This document shows, in pieces, positions 36,361 to 46,211 of a DNA stretch of 64,000 nt. Positions within the stretch are counted from its first letter, which is position 1. Every line of letters starts with the position of its first letter. Both the position numbers and the translations under genes were made by a program. The notes beneath the pieces were generated by a model, which searched no databases, had not been told where the DNA came from, and saw only the letters and a program-made list of their open reading frames with translations. Source of the stretch: Bin55 sp965199895 (lineage in GTDB: Bacteria; Pseudomonadota; Gammaproteobacteria; Pseudomonadales; Azotimanducaceae); the NCBI GenBank assembly GCA_965199895.1, contig CBDATJ010000016.1, positions 62,001 through 126,000 on the forward strand. The letters run 5' to 3'.

Positions 36361-39300
36361 TTAAACTCGGGTTATACTGTAGTTCAGTATTTCCCTATCG
36401 ATTTCAAAGCTGAATTGCGAATCATCTGACTCTCGAAGTTTTACTGCTAATACTTCGCTCGAAATATAGTCACTAAACGTCTTCATAACACTCACAAGTC
36501 TTGGTGTTGCGTTGTAATTGACTTCTATCCGGTCAGTGACTTCAAACCCAATTTCCTTTCGAGTCATCTGAATGCGGTGAACGATCTCTCGGGCTAGTCC
36601 TTCATCAAGTAGATCTTGAGTGAGATTGAAATCGAGAGCGATAGTCACCAATCGATCAGTTGCTACCGTAGCATTCTCGCGAGGTTGACGAAATAGTTTG
36701 ACTTCTTCGGAAGTAAAAGTCTCATCATCCAAGGTCAATGACCCGGTATCGTTTAAGGTTTGAAGTTGATCAGAGTCCAACTGTTGGATCTTTTGCTGGA
36801 AACTTCGCATTCGCTTACCCAGACGTTTACCCAGCAGAGGAAAGTTGGGCTTTGCAAACCATTCGATATATTTCCGTTCGTCTTGGTCATACGAGATGGA
36901 TTTCACGTTGAGCTCTCGTTTGACAAAAGACTCAAGCTGTTGAATGTCAGCAAGTAACTGCTCGTCTTGGTGAATCACTGTCAAACTTTGCAATGGTACT
37001 CTCAAAGAAACACGCCGATCTTCCCGTTGTTTTCGACCCAGTAATATGATTCTTTGCACACGTGAGATGGCATTTTCGAGTGCAACGTCTTGGATCGAAG
37101 TGTCAGGTTCGGGATACGGGCATAGATGCACGGAGCTGGGTTGGTCTCTGCTAGATCCGAGGTTGTTGAGACTACAGTAGATATGCTCTGCAAGGAATGG
37201 CGCACACGGTGCCATAGCCAAAGTCAACTCATAGACTACCAGATACAGAGCGCTGTATGCAGCTACTTTTTCTTGTGACAGACCTTCACCCCAGAACCGT
37301 GCGCGATTGAGTCGAATGTACCAATTGGTCAATTCTTCAATGAAGTTGAACAGCTGTGGTACCACGTTATCTAGTCGATACCGTTCCATTTCGTACGCAA
37401 CCGTAGATTTAAGTGTCTGTAATCTCGAGAGAATCCAACGATCGAAAACGTTAGCGTGTTCAAAGTCGAGCTTATCTGGAGTCCAACCGTCGATCTTGGC
37501 ATAGAGTTCCAAAAACAGGAATGCGTTATGCCAAGGCAGCAACGCACGTCGAGTCATTTCACGGACACCATCGTCGGAAAAACGCTGTTCCTCACCCCGG
37601 ACCAATCCCGAGTTAATCAGATACAGCCGCAGAGCGTCAGCACCGTGGGTGTTCATTAAGATTTCCGGATCGGTGTAGTTACTCAAGCTCTTTGACATCT
37701 TCTTTCCGTCCGCAGCGAGCACAAGCCCATTGACGATCACGTTCTTGAAGGGTTCTTTCTCAAACAACAGAGTGCTCAACGCAATCAGCGTGTAAAACCA
37801 GCCACGGGTTTGATCTAAGCCTTCGGCGATAAAGTCAGCTGGGAAACTCTGATCAAATTTATCTTTGTTAACAAAGGGATAGTGACTTTGTGCATAAGGC
37901 ATTGAACCTGACTCGAACCAACAATCCAATACCTCTGGTACTCGGTGATAGGTTCCGCATTCACCCTCCACCTCGAAAGTTATTTCATCTACAAATTCAC
38001 GATGCAGATCTGTGAGCTCTTGACCTGTGTACTGCTTTAACTCTGCTAGAGATCCGATGCAAATAGTTTTTCCTGTGACCTCGTTTTGCCAAATGGGAAT
38101 GGGAGTACCCCATACCCGATTACGGGAAATACACCAATCGTTGACGTTTTCCAACCACTTACCCATACGCCCCTCTTGGATATGGTCGGGTACCCACCGA
38201 ATATGTGAATTGGAATTGAGTAGCTTTTCTCGAGACTCAGTAACTCGTACGAACCAAGAAGGTACCGAACGATAGATCAATGGTGATTGTGACCGGTAAC
38301 AGAATGGATAACTATGTTGCAGTGTAGAGTGATCGAAGAGTGTACCGGTTTGTTTGAGGTATGTAATGATTTTGGCATCTGCATCTTTGACAAATAACCC
38401 AGAAAAATCTGTGACCTCTTGGGTGAAATTTCCGCTCATGGTCACCGGACATACTGATAGTGGTATCGATTTCTCTTTTGCGATTCGAAAGTCGTCTTCA
38501 CCAAAAGCAGGAGCTTGATGCACGATTCCTGTTCCTTCATCAGTCTGAACATAGTCATCTGAGACGATTCTGAAAGCTCCCTCATTAGCTAAATCAGCAA
38601 AGTACGAAAACAGTGGCTCATAGCTTCGCCCAACCAGATCTGAGCCCTTGACATGCCCCTCAACGGTAAGTGGATGAGACTTCTGATAATGTTCGACTCG
38701 TGCTTGAGCTATGTAGAAGACTCTCGCAGTGGACTTTTCTTTCACTCGAACATAGTCTACGCCGGGGGCAACACACAACGCTAGGTTTGATGGTAGAGTC
38801 CAGGGGGTAGTTGTCCACGCACTCACATAAGCGTCTTCATTTTTGAGTTTAAACAAAACAGTAACTGAGGGATCTTGAACTTCCTGATAGTTCAACCCTG
38901 CTTCAAAGTTTGATAGTGGAGTGGCTAATGCGGTCGAAACCGGCATGACCTTGTCTCCTTGGTACACCAATCCTTTATCCCAAAGTGATTTCACCACCCA
39001 CCAAACAGACTCCATGAAGTCCAAATCCATGGTCTTGTAATCGTTTTCGAAATCAACCCAGCGACCGATGCGAGTAATGACTTGTCTCCACTGTCGGACG
39101 TACCGTTCTACGATGTTGCGACATTCGTTGTTGTATCCTGCGATTCCTAGTTGATCTACCGCTTCGTGAGCCGGCATTCCCAACTTCTTGTTGATCTCAT
39201 GTTCGATTGGTAGCCCATGGCAATCCCAACCAAATCTACGCTCAACATACCTTCCCTTCATAGTCCAGTATCGTGGGACGATATCCTTGATCACTGAAGC

Positions 39301-39486
39301 TAGGAGATTTCCATGGTGTGGCAACCCCGTTGCAAACGGAGGTCCGTCGAAGAATACGTAAGGTTGGTTCTGTTCATTCAGCTGCAGCGTTTCTTGGAAG
39401 ACATCCTCTTGCTCCCACTTTTTGAGGATTTGTTGTTCCATCTCGACAAACGAAAATGCTGAAGGAGACTGAGTAGATTCAGACAT
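36361..39486 (-). CDS. ileS: Isoleucyl-tRNA synthetase, eukaryote-like type (IleRS2)
   Basis: The 1041-residue enzyme is about 100 residues longer than the usual bacterial IleRS. It carries the eukaryote-like start region DGPPFATGLPHHGNLLA, with the HIGH motif read as HHGN at residues 57-60. Also visible are the editing-domain TTTPWTLPSNLAL, the WFVRVTESREKLL connective segment, and KMSKSLSNYTDP (KMSKS at 596-600). These features mark the IleRS2 clade, known for natural resistance to mupirocin. It charges tRNA(Ile) and edits valine. No lspA follows, and no second ileS is visible here. Confidence 0.95.
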   Translation of the reverse strand: MSESTQSPSAFSFVEMEQQILKKWEQEDVFQETLQLNEQNQPYVFFDGPPFATGLPHHGNLLASVIKDIVPRYWTMKGRYVERRFGWDCHGLPIEHEINKKLGMPAHEAVDQLGIAGYNNECRNIVERYVRQWRQVITRIGRWVDFENDYKTMDLDFMESVWWVVKSLWDKGLVYQGDKVMPVSTALATPLSNFEAGLNYQEVQDPSVTVLFKLKNEDAYVSAWTTTPWTLPSNLALCVAPGVDYVRVKEKSTARVFYIAQARVEHYQKSHPLTVEGHVKGSDLVGRSYEPLFSYFADLANEGAFRIVSDDYVQTDEGTGIVHQAPAFGEDDFRIAKEKSIPLSVCPVTMSGNFTQEVTDFSGLFVKDADAKIITYLKQTGTLFDHSTLQHSYPFCYRSQSPLIYRSVPSWFVRVTESREKLLNSNSHIRWVPDHIQEGRMGKWLENVNDWCISRNRVWGTPIPIWQNEVTGKTICIGSLAELKQYTGQELTDLHREFVDEITFEVEGECGTYHRVPEVLDCWFESGSMPYAQSHYPFVNKDKFDQSFPADFIAEGLDQTRGWFYTLIALSTLLFEKEPFKNVIVNGLVLAADGKKMSKSLSNYTDPEILMNTHGADALRLYLINSGLVRGEEQRFSDDGVREMTRRALLPWHNAFLFLELYAKIDGWTPDKLDFEHANVFDRWILSRLQTLKSTVAYEMERYRLDNVVPQLFNFIEELTNWYIRLNRARFWGEGLSQEKVAAYSALYLVVYELTLAMAPCAPFLAEHIYCSLNNLGSSRDQPSSVHLCPYPEPDTSIQDVALENAISRVQRIILLGRKQREDRRVSLRVPLQSLTVIHQDEQLLADIQQLESFVKRELNVKSISYDQDERKYIEWFAKPNFPLLGKRLGKRMRSFQQKIQQLDSDQLQTLNDTGSLTLDDETFTSEEVKLFRQPRENATVATDRLVTIALDFNLTQDLLDEGLAREIVHRIQMTRKEIGFEVTDRIEVNYNATPRLVSVMKTFSDYISSEVLAVKLRESDDSQFSFEIDREILNYSITRV

Positions 39487-39569
39487 GTTGTACTTAAGTA
39501 TCTGAGTTCATTAACAGGTATTGGGAATCACCCCAGACCTCTTCAGGCACCAAGGTGTATCTATTGAGA

Positions 39570-40679
39570 TTAGTTTGACTTAATCTTGGGGCGAATTACG
39601 CCTAATTCAACTAACGATTCGACGGTTGAGCAAACAGTGTCTTCGATTGATCTCAGTTCTAATCCTAGTAGGGCTTTGGCTTTTTTGCAATCGTTGATTG
39701 AAACCGTATCGTCTAGAGACTGTTCAGTTTCAGGGTTTGATTCTGGAGTACCGACGATGAAGTTTGGAAAGTTCCTTTGAATAAGGTCTACGAGTTCAGT
39801 TCCCAGACGAATCGAAGAACGACCGCCACAACCTTGTAACGCGTATCGAGGTCCACCACTGGTCTCTGCGTGATTGATGGGTGATTCAGCTGCAAGTCTA
39901 TGGGCTATAGCTAAATCTCTCACATCAATGGTGTTGTAGTACATGTCGTAGGGAGAGGGCCAGGACGGACGTTCTCCACTCGCTAGTCTCCCGATTTGTC
40001 TAATCCATTGCCCGACTTGAGCGCGAAAGAGTGCGGGTCCACAAACCATAGCTGGATTCATCGTGATCGCATCCCAACGGGATGCACTGTCAATAGCAGC
40101 TTGATTGATGAGTTTTTCTCCACTGACTTTGCTTCGAGCGTATGAGTACTTAGGTTCTTGCCAGGTCTCTTCGGGCACACCATCAGAAGCCCAATCTCTC
40201 TCATCAAATTCGTAACCCAAGGGGACGGTATATGCTTTGGGTCCACGCACTGAAGACATTGAACTAGTGTAAATCAAACGCTGTACCGAGTCAGTTCTGT
40301 TGATCGTATCGACAATATTTTGGGTACCCAGTAATCCACCCTCGTAAACGTCTTGTGCTACATCCCCAGATCCAAAGGGTTGACTATCTGTATTGGCAGA
40401 ATTTCCAAGGACAGCGGCAACGTGAAATACACCGCTACAACCATCGAATGCTTTGTTGTAGGAATTAGGTTGAAACAAGTCGCACCCATCAAACACTTCG
40501 ACGTTGGGTAAACGATGCAAAAACTGAGCGCAATCCTTGCTTCTCCACGTACTCGCATAACGAATACACGCATGAACGGTATATCCATGTATCGCTAATT
40601 CCCGAACGACGTGTCCACCGACAAATCCGGAACATCCGGTGACTGCGACGGGTCCAGTTTTTGGGGTTATAGCTGGCAT
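39570..40679 (-). CDS. NAD-dependent epimerase/dihydroflavonol reductase-like protein
   Basis: The 369-residue extended short-chain dehydrogenase has the cofactor motif VTGCSGFVGGHV at residues 13-24, FHVAAVLG near 85, IYTSSMSSV near 136 and the catalytic Tyr180-x3-Lys184 pair in YSYARSK. The sequence is closest in style to dihydroflavonol/cinnamoyl-CoA reductases and related bacterial aldehyde reductases rather than to sugar epimerases, but the substrate is not readable. It stands alone, divergent from the S9 peptidase gene. Confidence 0.82.
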   Translation of the reverse strand: MPAITPKTGPVAVTGCSGFVGGHVVRELAIHGYTVHACIRYASTWRSKDCAQFLHRLPNVEVFDGCDLFQPNSYNKAFDGCSGVFHVAAVLGNSANTDSQPFGSGDVAQDVYEGGLLGTQNIVDTINRTDSVQRLIYTSSMSSVRGPKAYTVPLGYEFDERDWASDGVPEETWQEPKYSYARSKVSGEKLINQAAIDSASRWDAITMNPAMVCGPALFRAQVGQWIRQIGRLASGERPSWPSPYDMYYNTIDVRDLAIAHRLAAESPINHAETSGGPRYALQGCGGRSSIRLGTELVDLIQRNFPNFIVGTPESNPETEQSLDDTVSINDCKKAKALLGLELRSIEDTVCSTVESLVELGVIRPKIKSN

Positions 40680-40850
40680 AGAGTGGAAAAAAATCTGTTT
40701 GCTTGAGATGAAGATCTATACATCATTATAACACTTAGGATATTAACCTGTAGTTGATTTCACTTGCAAAACCAGCTCATTTCATTCATTGATTCTTCAA
40801 TGATCATACAATTGGCTCAAAGTATTGGAACAACTATTGGGAGGCATTGA

Positions 40851-42782
40851 ATGTTTAAACGATTCTGGATTAACACAGCGGTCGCTGCGCTTTGTGGAAT
40901 GGGAGTAATCCTAGTTGTGGCTCAAGAAAACATAGTAGTACGCAACGTCCCCGCCATTGATGCGGATGTTGCTGAATCAATTAGCAAATACAAGAACGTA
41001 CGGGCCGCTTCGGTTGTCGACTGGATTGGTGACAAGCTGTTGATCCGAACCCGATTCGGAGAATCGTCACAGCTTCATCTGGTCAGCAATCCTATGGGTA
41101 TGAGGAAACAGATTACTTTTCAAGACCAGCCCATTTCAGGTGTTTTGGTTCCCAATGTTGAACAACCCGATTTTTTCCTTTATTTGATGGACGCAGATGG
41201 TACGGAGTCTTACCAAATCTACCGCTATGAATTGAAGACGGGCGAGTCCACCATGATCTCAAGCGGTACGGGTCGATATACCGGAGTATCTCATGATCCC
41301 ACTCATTCCAAAATTGCCTATACATCCACCAAACGTACCGACCAATACTCGGACATCTACATCCAGGATCTCACGGACGGAAGTGTAGTGGAACTCCATC
41401 TCATCGATGATGTGGGATGGTCCGTGTTGTCTTGGCACCCAGAGGATGATCGAGTTCTGCTTCGCAAATACATTTCAGTTGCCGAGTCTCATCTATTTGA
41501 AATGGACTTAGAGTCCAAAGAAATGACTCGATTGCTTGAACCCTACGGGAAAATCTCATTGGTCAATGCCAACTATATCGCAGATGGTTCCATCATTCTG
41601 ATCACCGATCATGATTCCGATTTTCGGAGAATTCATCGAATCAACCCCGAAACTCAGCAATTAGAAATGCTCATCGAGTCGGATCAGTGGGACATTAGCT
41701 CATACACACTCTCAAAAGATCGCACCCAGATGGTGTACTCAGAAAATGCTAACGGCTACACAGTTCTGCATCTTGGAGTCGCTGGAGAGGCTCAGTCTTC
41801 TCCGATACTTCAAGAATTTTCTCATGGGATGATTGGTTCGAGACGATTCAACATGGCCGGAACAAAACTAGCGTTTACCTACCAATCCACCAAATATCAG
41901 AGTGATGTCTACGTGCTCGACTTAGAGACGGAGGAGGTCACACAATGGACACAGTCAGAAACCGGTGGTTTGAGATCGGAAGACTTGGTGGAAGCTGAAT
42001 TGATCGAATTTCAGAGCTTTGACGATCTGACTATTCCCGCCTTCATGTACGTTCCAGAAGTAGAAGGCCCACACCCTGTACTCATCTACATTCACGGAGG
42101 ACCCGCTTCACAATACCGACCAAGTTTCTCCTCACGATTTCAATACTACGTCAACGAGTTGAACTTAGCAGTCATTGCACCGAACGTTCGAGGCTCAAAC
42201 GGATACGGAAAGCAATATTTGACCCTGGATGACTGGGAAAAACGCGAAGATTCCGTGAGAGATATTGGTGCACTTTTGGATTGGATTGAGACACAACCCA
42301 ATCTAGATTCAAATAGAGTGATCGTCGATGGTGGCTCCTACGGTGGTTATATGGTTTTAGCATCTCTCGTGCACTACAGTGAACGACTATTAGCTGGTTC
42401 TGAACGCGTAGGCATCAGTAATTTCGTCACCTTTCTAGAAAACACCCAGGGTTACCGAAGGGATCTTCGACGTGTGGAATATGGAGATGAAAGAATCCCA
42501 GAAATGCGAGAGTTCTTGGAGTCTATTGCACCGTCTAATCAAGTCGATAAGATCACACGACCTCTTTTGGTAGTTCAGGGACAGAATGACCCGCGAGTCC
42601 CAGCGTCGGAGAGTGAGCAAATCGTCAAAGCACTCGAAGGACAAGACGTACCAGTCTGGTATGTGTTGTACCTAGACGAAGGTCACGGTGTCAGAAAGAA
42701 ATCGAACCAAGACCACTCATTTGAAGTTCAGGTTCAGTTTTTGCGAACTGTACTAAGGGAATCGATTGAAGTCGGGGGTTAG
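40851..42782 (+). CDS. S9-family prolyl oligopeptidase-type serine peptidase
   Basis: The 643-residue protein has an N-terminal hydrophobic segment (about residues 7-25) ending before AQEN, so it is probably exported to the periplasm. Residues about 45-385 form repeated beta-propeller strands (PFLYLMDADGTESYQIYRY-like blades). The hydrolase domain shows HGGPASQYRP (oxyanion region), Ser496 in GGSYGGYM, Asp580 in QNDPRVP and His612 in EGHGV, a complete triad. It should cleave short peptides, perhaps after proline. No operon partner. Confidence 0.9.
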   Translation: MFKRFWINTAVAALCGMGVILVVAQENIVVRNVPAIDADVAESISKYKNVRAASVVDWIGDKLLIRTRFGESSQLHLVSNPMGMRKQITFQDQPISGVLVPNVEQPDFFLYLMDADGTESYQIYRYELKTGESTMISSGTGRYTGVSHDPTHSKIAYTSTKRTDQYSDIYIQDLTDGSVVELHLIDDVGWSVLSWHPEDDRVLLRKYISVAESHLFEMDLESKEMTRLLEPYGKISLVNANYIADGSIILITDHDSDFRRIHRINPETQQLEMLIESDQWDISSYTLSKDRTQMVYSENANGYTVLHLGVAGEAQSSPILQEFSHGMIGSRRFNMAGTKLAFTYQSTKYQSDVYVLDLETEEVTQWTQSETGGLRSEDLVEAELIEFQSFDDLTIPAFMYVPEVEGPHPVLIYIHGGPASQYRPSFSSRFQYYVNELNLAVIAPNVRGSNGYGKQYLTLDDWEKREDSVRDIGALLDWIETQPNLDSNRVIVDGGSYGGYMVLASLVHYSERLLAGSERVGISNFVTFLENTQGYRRDLRRVEYGDERIPEMREFLESIAPSNQVDKITRPLLVVQGQNDPRVPASESEQIVKALEGQDVPVWYVLYLDEGHGVRKKSNQDHSFEVQVQFLRTVLRESIEVGG

Positions 42783-42809
42783 TACTCGAACGGAATAGTC
42801 ACTGGGTCA

Positions 42810-43724
42810 TCACAGTGTGAGCTTTGCACGCGCTACAAGACTGTAAATTTCGTCTTCCACTAATTCTGGATTCTGCATAGGAATGAAGTGGGTGAGATCT
42901 GGGTAGAACCGGTCTTCGCCCGCTGGGAATAAATCAGCTAAATCCTCTCTAGTCGGTGATTTGATGAAGTCTATAGCGCTTGAGTTGAGATCAAAAGCTG
43001 GTGCTCTCATCACAGTGACCGGCTGATAGATAGTCTTTATTTCGTTAGTGATATGAGCGTATCGAGAGCCCAAATATATGTTGGCTTCAACATCAGGTGG
43101 ACAGGCCAGAGTGTATTCTCCATATTGATTGCGTTGTAGTGCATGTTCACAGTAATCTCGCAGAATCGGTTCTAGCCAAAGACTGAACGGAGGTTTTTCA
43201 CGCAACGATAAAAACATTTGCTCGGGAGACTCCCAGTTTTTTCTACGTCGAGAAATCAAATCATAGTGTGCTTCATGATTGGAATGATGTTCCTGCTCAT
43301 GAATGTATAGTTCATCAACAAATATCACTGGATCGATTAGAACCAATCCAGAAAATCGTCGAGGTAGTTGAGCACAAGCTGCAGTGATGCAGTGACCGCC
43401 CATGGAGTGACCCACTCCAATCACATTGTCAAGCTCTACAGCTTTCAGAAACCCGACTAAGTCTTCTGCATAGGTTGACCATGTAAAGGGAGGTTGCTTA
43501 CCTGATTTGCCATGACCACGAAGATCGACAGAAACGACCCTGTACTCTTGGCTTAGCTGAATCGCAACTGAATCCCAACACCTTGCATGAAATCCTGTGC
43601 CATGGATGAATAGCAAGACATTCTTGCTCGTTTCATTCCACGAGTAGTAACACAAATTTGATCCGTTGATTTGAATGTGCCGACAGATATGTTCAGTCAT
43701 GAACGTTCGGGTTTGTTGGTCCAT
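42810..43724 (-). CDS. Alpha/beta hydrolase
   Basis: The 304-residue protein is an alpha/beta-fold hydrolase: oxyanion HGTGFHARCW at residues 41-50, VSVDLRGHGKSGK near 64-76, the nucleophile elbow GVGHSMGGH with Ser107, and a histidine near the C-terminus in LTHFIPMQNPE. The acid residue is not certain. Esterase, epoxide hydrolase and haloperoxidase-like roles are all possible. It converges on the S9 peptidase gene with 27 bases between stops. Confidence 0.85.
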   Translation of the reverse strand: MDQQTRTFMTEHICRHIQINGSNLCYYSWNETSKNVLLFIHGTGFHARCWDSVAIQLSQEYRVVSVDLRGHGKSGKQPPFTWSTYAEDLVGFLKAVELDNVIGVGHSMGGHCITAACAQLPRRFSGLVLIDPVIFVDELYIHEQEHHSNHEAHYDLISRRRKNWESPEQMFLSLREKPPFSLWLEPILRDYCEHALQRNQYGEYTLACPPDVEANIYLGSRYAHITNEIKTIYQPVTVMRAPAFDLNSSAIDFIKSPTREDLADLFPAGEDRFYPDLTHFIPMQNPELVEDEIYSLVARAKLTL

Positions 43725-44015
43725 CGAGTAATCGAAATCTTATGTAGGCAAATTTCAATGCAATGTTAGTTCTGGCGAGCAGAAGATGATGCAATTGACG
43801 AACATGTCCTAAGTTGTTCATATGAGACACACAACGGTTTCCTGCAGCACAAAATATCTAGCTGGACCATTACCTCACTTTATTCTAAATGTAACCGGGA
43901 CAACCTGACTCTTTGAGTCTGTGGGTGAACTCTATCAACCATAAGTGTTGCTGACTTAAAATCCTCTTTTGCTACTTCACCTTTTCTTGAGTCTCTAGAA
44001 CTGGATAGAAGTTTG

Positions 44016-44585
44016 ATGAACCGCTTAGTGGATACTAAATTGACTCAAAATGACTCGAGCTCATCAGTGGAACCATTGGTTGTTCTGGTGAACGATGAAG
44101 ACGAAGCACTGGGTACGATGCCTAGGCTCGAAGCTCATACGGGTATGGGTCAGCTACACCGAGCAATTTCTGCGTTTCTCTATGACCAAGAAGGGAAGAT
44201 CATGCTCCAACAGCGTGCATCGTTCAAGCCTTTGTGGGGAGGTTTTTGGTCAAACAGCTGTTGTACACACCCCTTTCCTGGAGAATCTACAAGCGCAGCT
44301 GCACATAGACGAATCCAACAAGAACTAGGTGTCGATGCTGAACTTACGTTTCAATTCAAAATAAAGTACCAAGCGTCCTTTACCGATTCACTGGCAGAAC
44401 ACGAACTAGTTTCGGTCTTCACAGGCCAAAGTGAGGGCGCACTCAATCTCGACCCTGCCGAAGTAGCAGACATAAGATGCGAGACACCCGAAGACTTAGA
44501 TCGCTGGATTGAGACGAATCCGGAACAGCTGACACCGTGGCTTATCTTAGAATGGAACGAGTTACGAAAGAGAAAGATCTTTTAG
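44016..44585 (+). CDS. idi: Isopentenyl-diphosphate delta-isomerase, type 1
   Basis: The product of about 189 residues is a Nudix-fold Idi-1. It contains LVVLVNDEDEALGTM, the catalytic-cysteine segment SNSCCTHPF, the Nudix-like AAHRRIQQELGVDAEL, the glutamate region EHELVSVFTGQ and the ending WLILEWNELR. It interconverts IPP and DMAPP for isoprenoids such as ubiquinone and undecaprenyl lipids. A TTG lies directly before the ATG at 44016. Type 1 Idi is optional in bacteria using the MEP pathway. It is convergent with gmk. Confidence 0.92.
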   Translation: MNRLVDTKLTQNDSSSSVEPLVVLVNDEDEALGTMPRLEAHTGMGQLHRAISAFLYDQEGKIMLQQRASFKPLWGGFWSNSCCTHPFPGESTSAAAHRRIQQELGVDAELTFQFKIKYQASFTDSLAEHELVSVFTGQSEGALNLDPAEVADIRCETPEDLDRWIETNPEQLTPWLILEWNELRKRKIF

Positions 44586-44630
44586 ACTGTCCATTCCGTC
44601 TCTTGGTTTCAGACTGGCTCAAACTGAACC

Positions 44631-45257
44631 CTATCCGTCCAACAGTTCTTCGACAATAGCTTCAACATAGGGGACTACTACAGGTCGGTTGTTTCGTATT
44701 GAAACCATACACTCATAGATCAAGTCGCAAGTTTCCCTCAAATCGTCATTGACGATCACATAATCAAATGCTCGAGCGTGTGAAATCTCTCCACGGGCTT
44801 GTTCCATTCGATAATTGACGACAACCTCTGAGTCTTGCCCCCGACTGGATAGTCGTTGCAGGAGCTCACCTATTGAAGGTGGTAGCAAGAAAAAGGTGTG
44901 GGCTCGATTCGAATTTTCTTTAATGCTCTGGGCACCTTGCCAATCAATGTTAAAAATCATATCGTTTCCGGCTCTGATTGCTTGGTCTACATAAGCTCTT
45001 TGAGTACCGTATTGGTGGCCAAACACAGTTGCATGCTCCAGAAACGCACCTTGCTGGATGAGTTCGTCAAACTCACTTTTTGACACAAAGAAGTAGTCGA
45101 TCTGATCTGATTCATCGGGTCGTTTGGTACGAGTGGTTGTAGAAATGGATGGAATCAATCGCTTGTCGCGAGCACACAACTCTCGAACCACAGTAGTCTT
45201 TCCGCAACCCGATGGGGCGGAAATCACAAAAAGGTTTCCGGTGGATTGAATCGTCAT
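44631..45257 (-). CDS. gmk: Guanylate kinase
   Basis: The product of about 208 residues has the P-loop VISAPSGCGKTTVV near the N-terminus, SISTTTRTKRPDESDQIDYFF, a HATVFGHQYGTQRAYVDQA GMP-binding stretch and DMIFNIDWQGAQSIKEN. It phosphorylates GMP to GDP. The frame opens at a TTG at 45290, but the ATG at 45257 gives the normal family length. It follows yicC on the same strand; rpoZ and spoT, which usually come next, are absent. Confidence 0.95.
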   Translation of the reverse strand: MTIQSTGNLFVISAPSGCGKTTVVRELCARDKRLIPSISTTTRTKRPDESDQIDYFFVSKSEFDELIQQGAFLEHATVFGHQYGTQRAYVDQAIRAGNDMIFNIDWQGAQSIKENSNRAHTFFLLPPSIGELLQRLSSRGQDSEVVVNYRMEQARGEISHARAFDYVIVNDDLRETCDLIYECMVSIRNNRPVVVPYVEAIVEELLDG

Positions 45258-45305
45258 CAGGAACTGAGTATCAAAGAGTCTGGAAATCAAGCAAGATCGA
45301 CTGAC

Positions 45306-46160
45306 CTATTCGATGTTTTGCACCTGTTCTCGGATTTGATCGATTTGAACCTTGAGGTCTACTACAAGATCAGCACACTCTTTTGACTGAATTTTTGCGG
45401 AAAGAGTGTTGGATTCTCTTACAAGTTCCTGAGCAAGAAAGACTAGTCTTCTGCCATTAGGTTCAAAATGGTTTAGACTTGATTTGGTCTCACGAAGATG
45501 TAATCGTAGTCGGTTCAATTCCTCGGTGAAATCTGCTTTTTGTGCCAACATCGCAACTTCTTGAGCGAGTCGACCAGGTTCAACCCTAGCTTCCAACACA
45601 GCTAACCGTTCCTCAAGCAGACGTTGAATTTCTTTAGGCTGATCACTTCCATATGCTTTTAAGGACCGAACAAGTTCTTTGCATTGCTTCAGATTTTCTT
45701 TAATCGTATCAACCAAAGCGCTCCCTTCCTTTCTTCGATATTCGACCAGTTGATACAAACACAATTTGAAAATATTGAATGCATGGTCTAGGTCGATTTC
45801 TTCCGATTGATCCAAAGCAAGTAGTACACTGGGATCTCTAAGTAGGCTTGTTACATCGATAATAACACGATTATTGGAGGGGAGCTCTTTATCCAATTTT
45901 TCGATCTTGGTTCTGAGAGCCTCAGGTAATACTGGGTCTGAGTGATGGGAGTGCTGATGTGAAGTAATCCGTTTAAAGCTAACTTCTATGCTTCCCCTTG
46001 AAATAACATCCTTAATCTCTCCAATAATTTTCGGTTCTAAGGTTCGAATCTCTTCTGGAATCTTCAACCGAACGTCGAGTCCACGATGATTGACGGATCG
46101 AATTTCCCAGTAGTACTGACCCGTCTCTCGCCGAGCGAAACCGGTCATTGATGATGTCAT
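45306..46160 (-). CDS. yicC: YicC family endoribonuclease-like protein
   Basis: The 284-residue protein begins MTSSMTGFARRE and contains IRSVNHRGLDVRLKIPEEIR and the C-terminal GRRLVFLAQELVRESNTLSAKIQS, both YicC hallmarks. The E. coli protein has been reported as an endoribonuclease. The position divergent from rph (51 bases apart) and upstream of gmk is the conserved gammaproteobacterial arrangement. Confidence 0.95.
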   Translation of the reverse strand: MTSSMTGFARRETGQYYWEIRSVNHRGLDVRLKIPEEIRTLEPKIIGEIKDVISRGSIEVSFKRITSHQHSHHSDPVLPEALRTKIEKLDKELPSNNRVIIDVTSLLRDPSVLLALDQSEEIDLDHAFNIFKLCLYQLVEYRRKEGSALVDTIKENLKQCKELVRSLKAYGSDQPKEIQRLLEERLAVLEARVEPGRLAQEVAMLAQKADFTEELNRLRLHLRETKSSLNHFEPNGRRLVFLAQELVRESNTLSAKIQSKECADLVVDLKVQIDQIREQVQNIE

Positions 46161-46211
46161 AATTTACTTCAACCTATAATTTTTGATCACTCAACCGTAC
46201 TTGAGGGAAAA

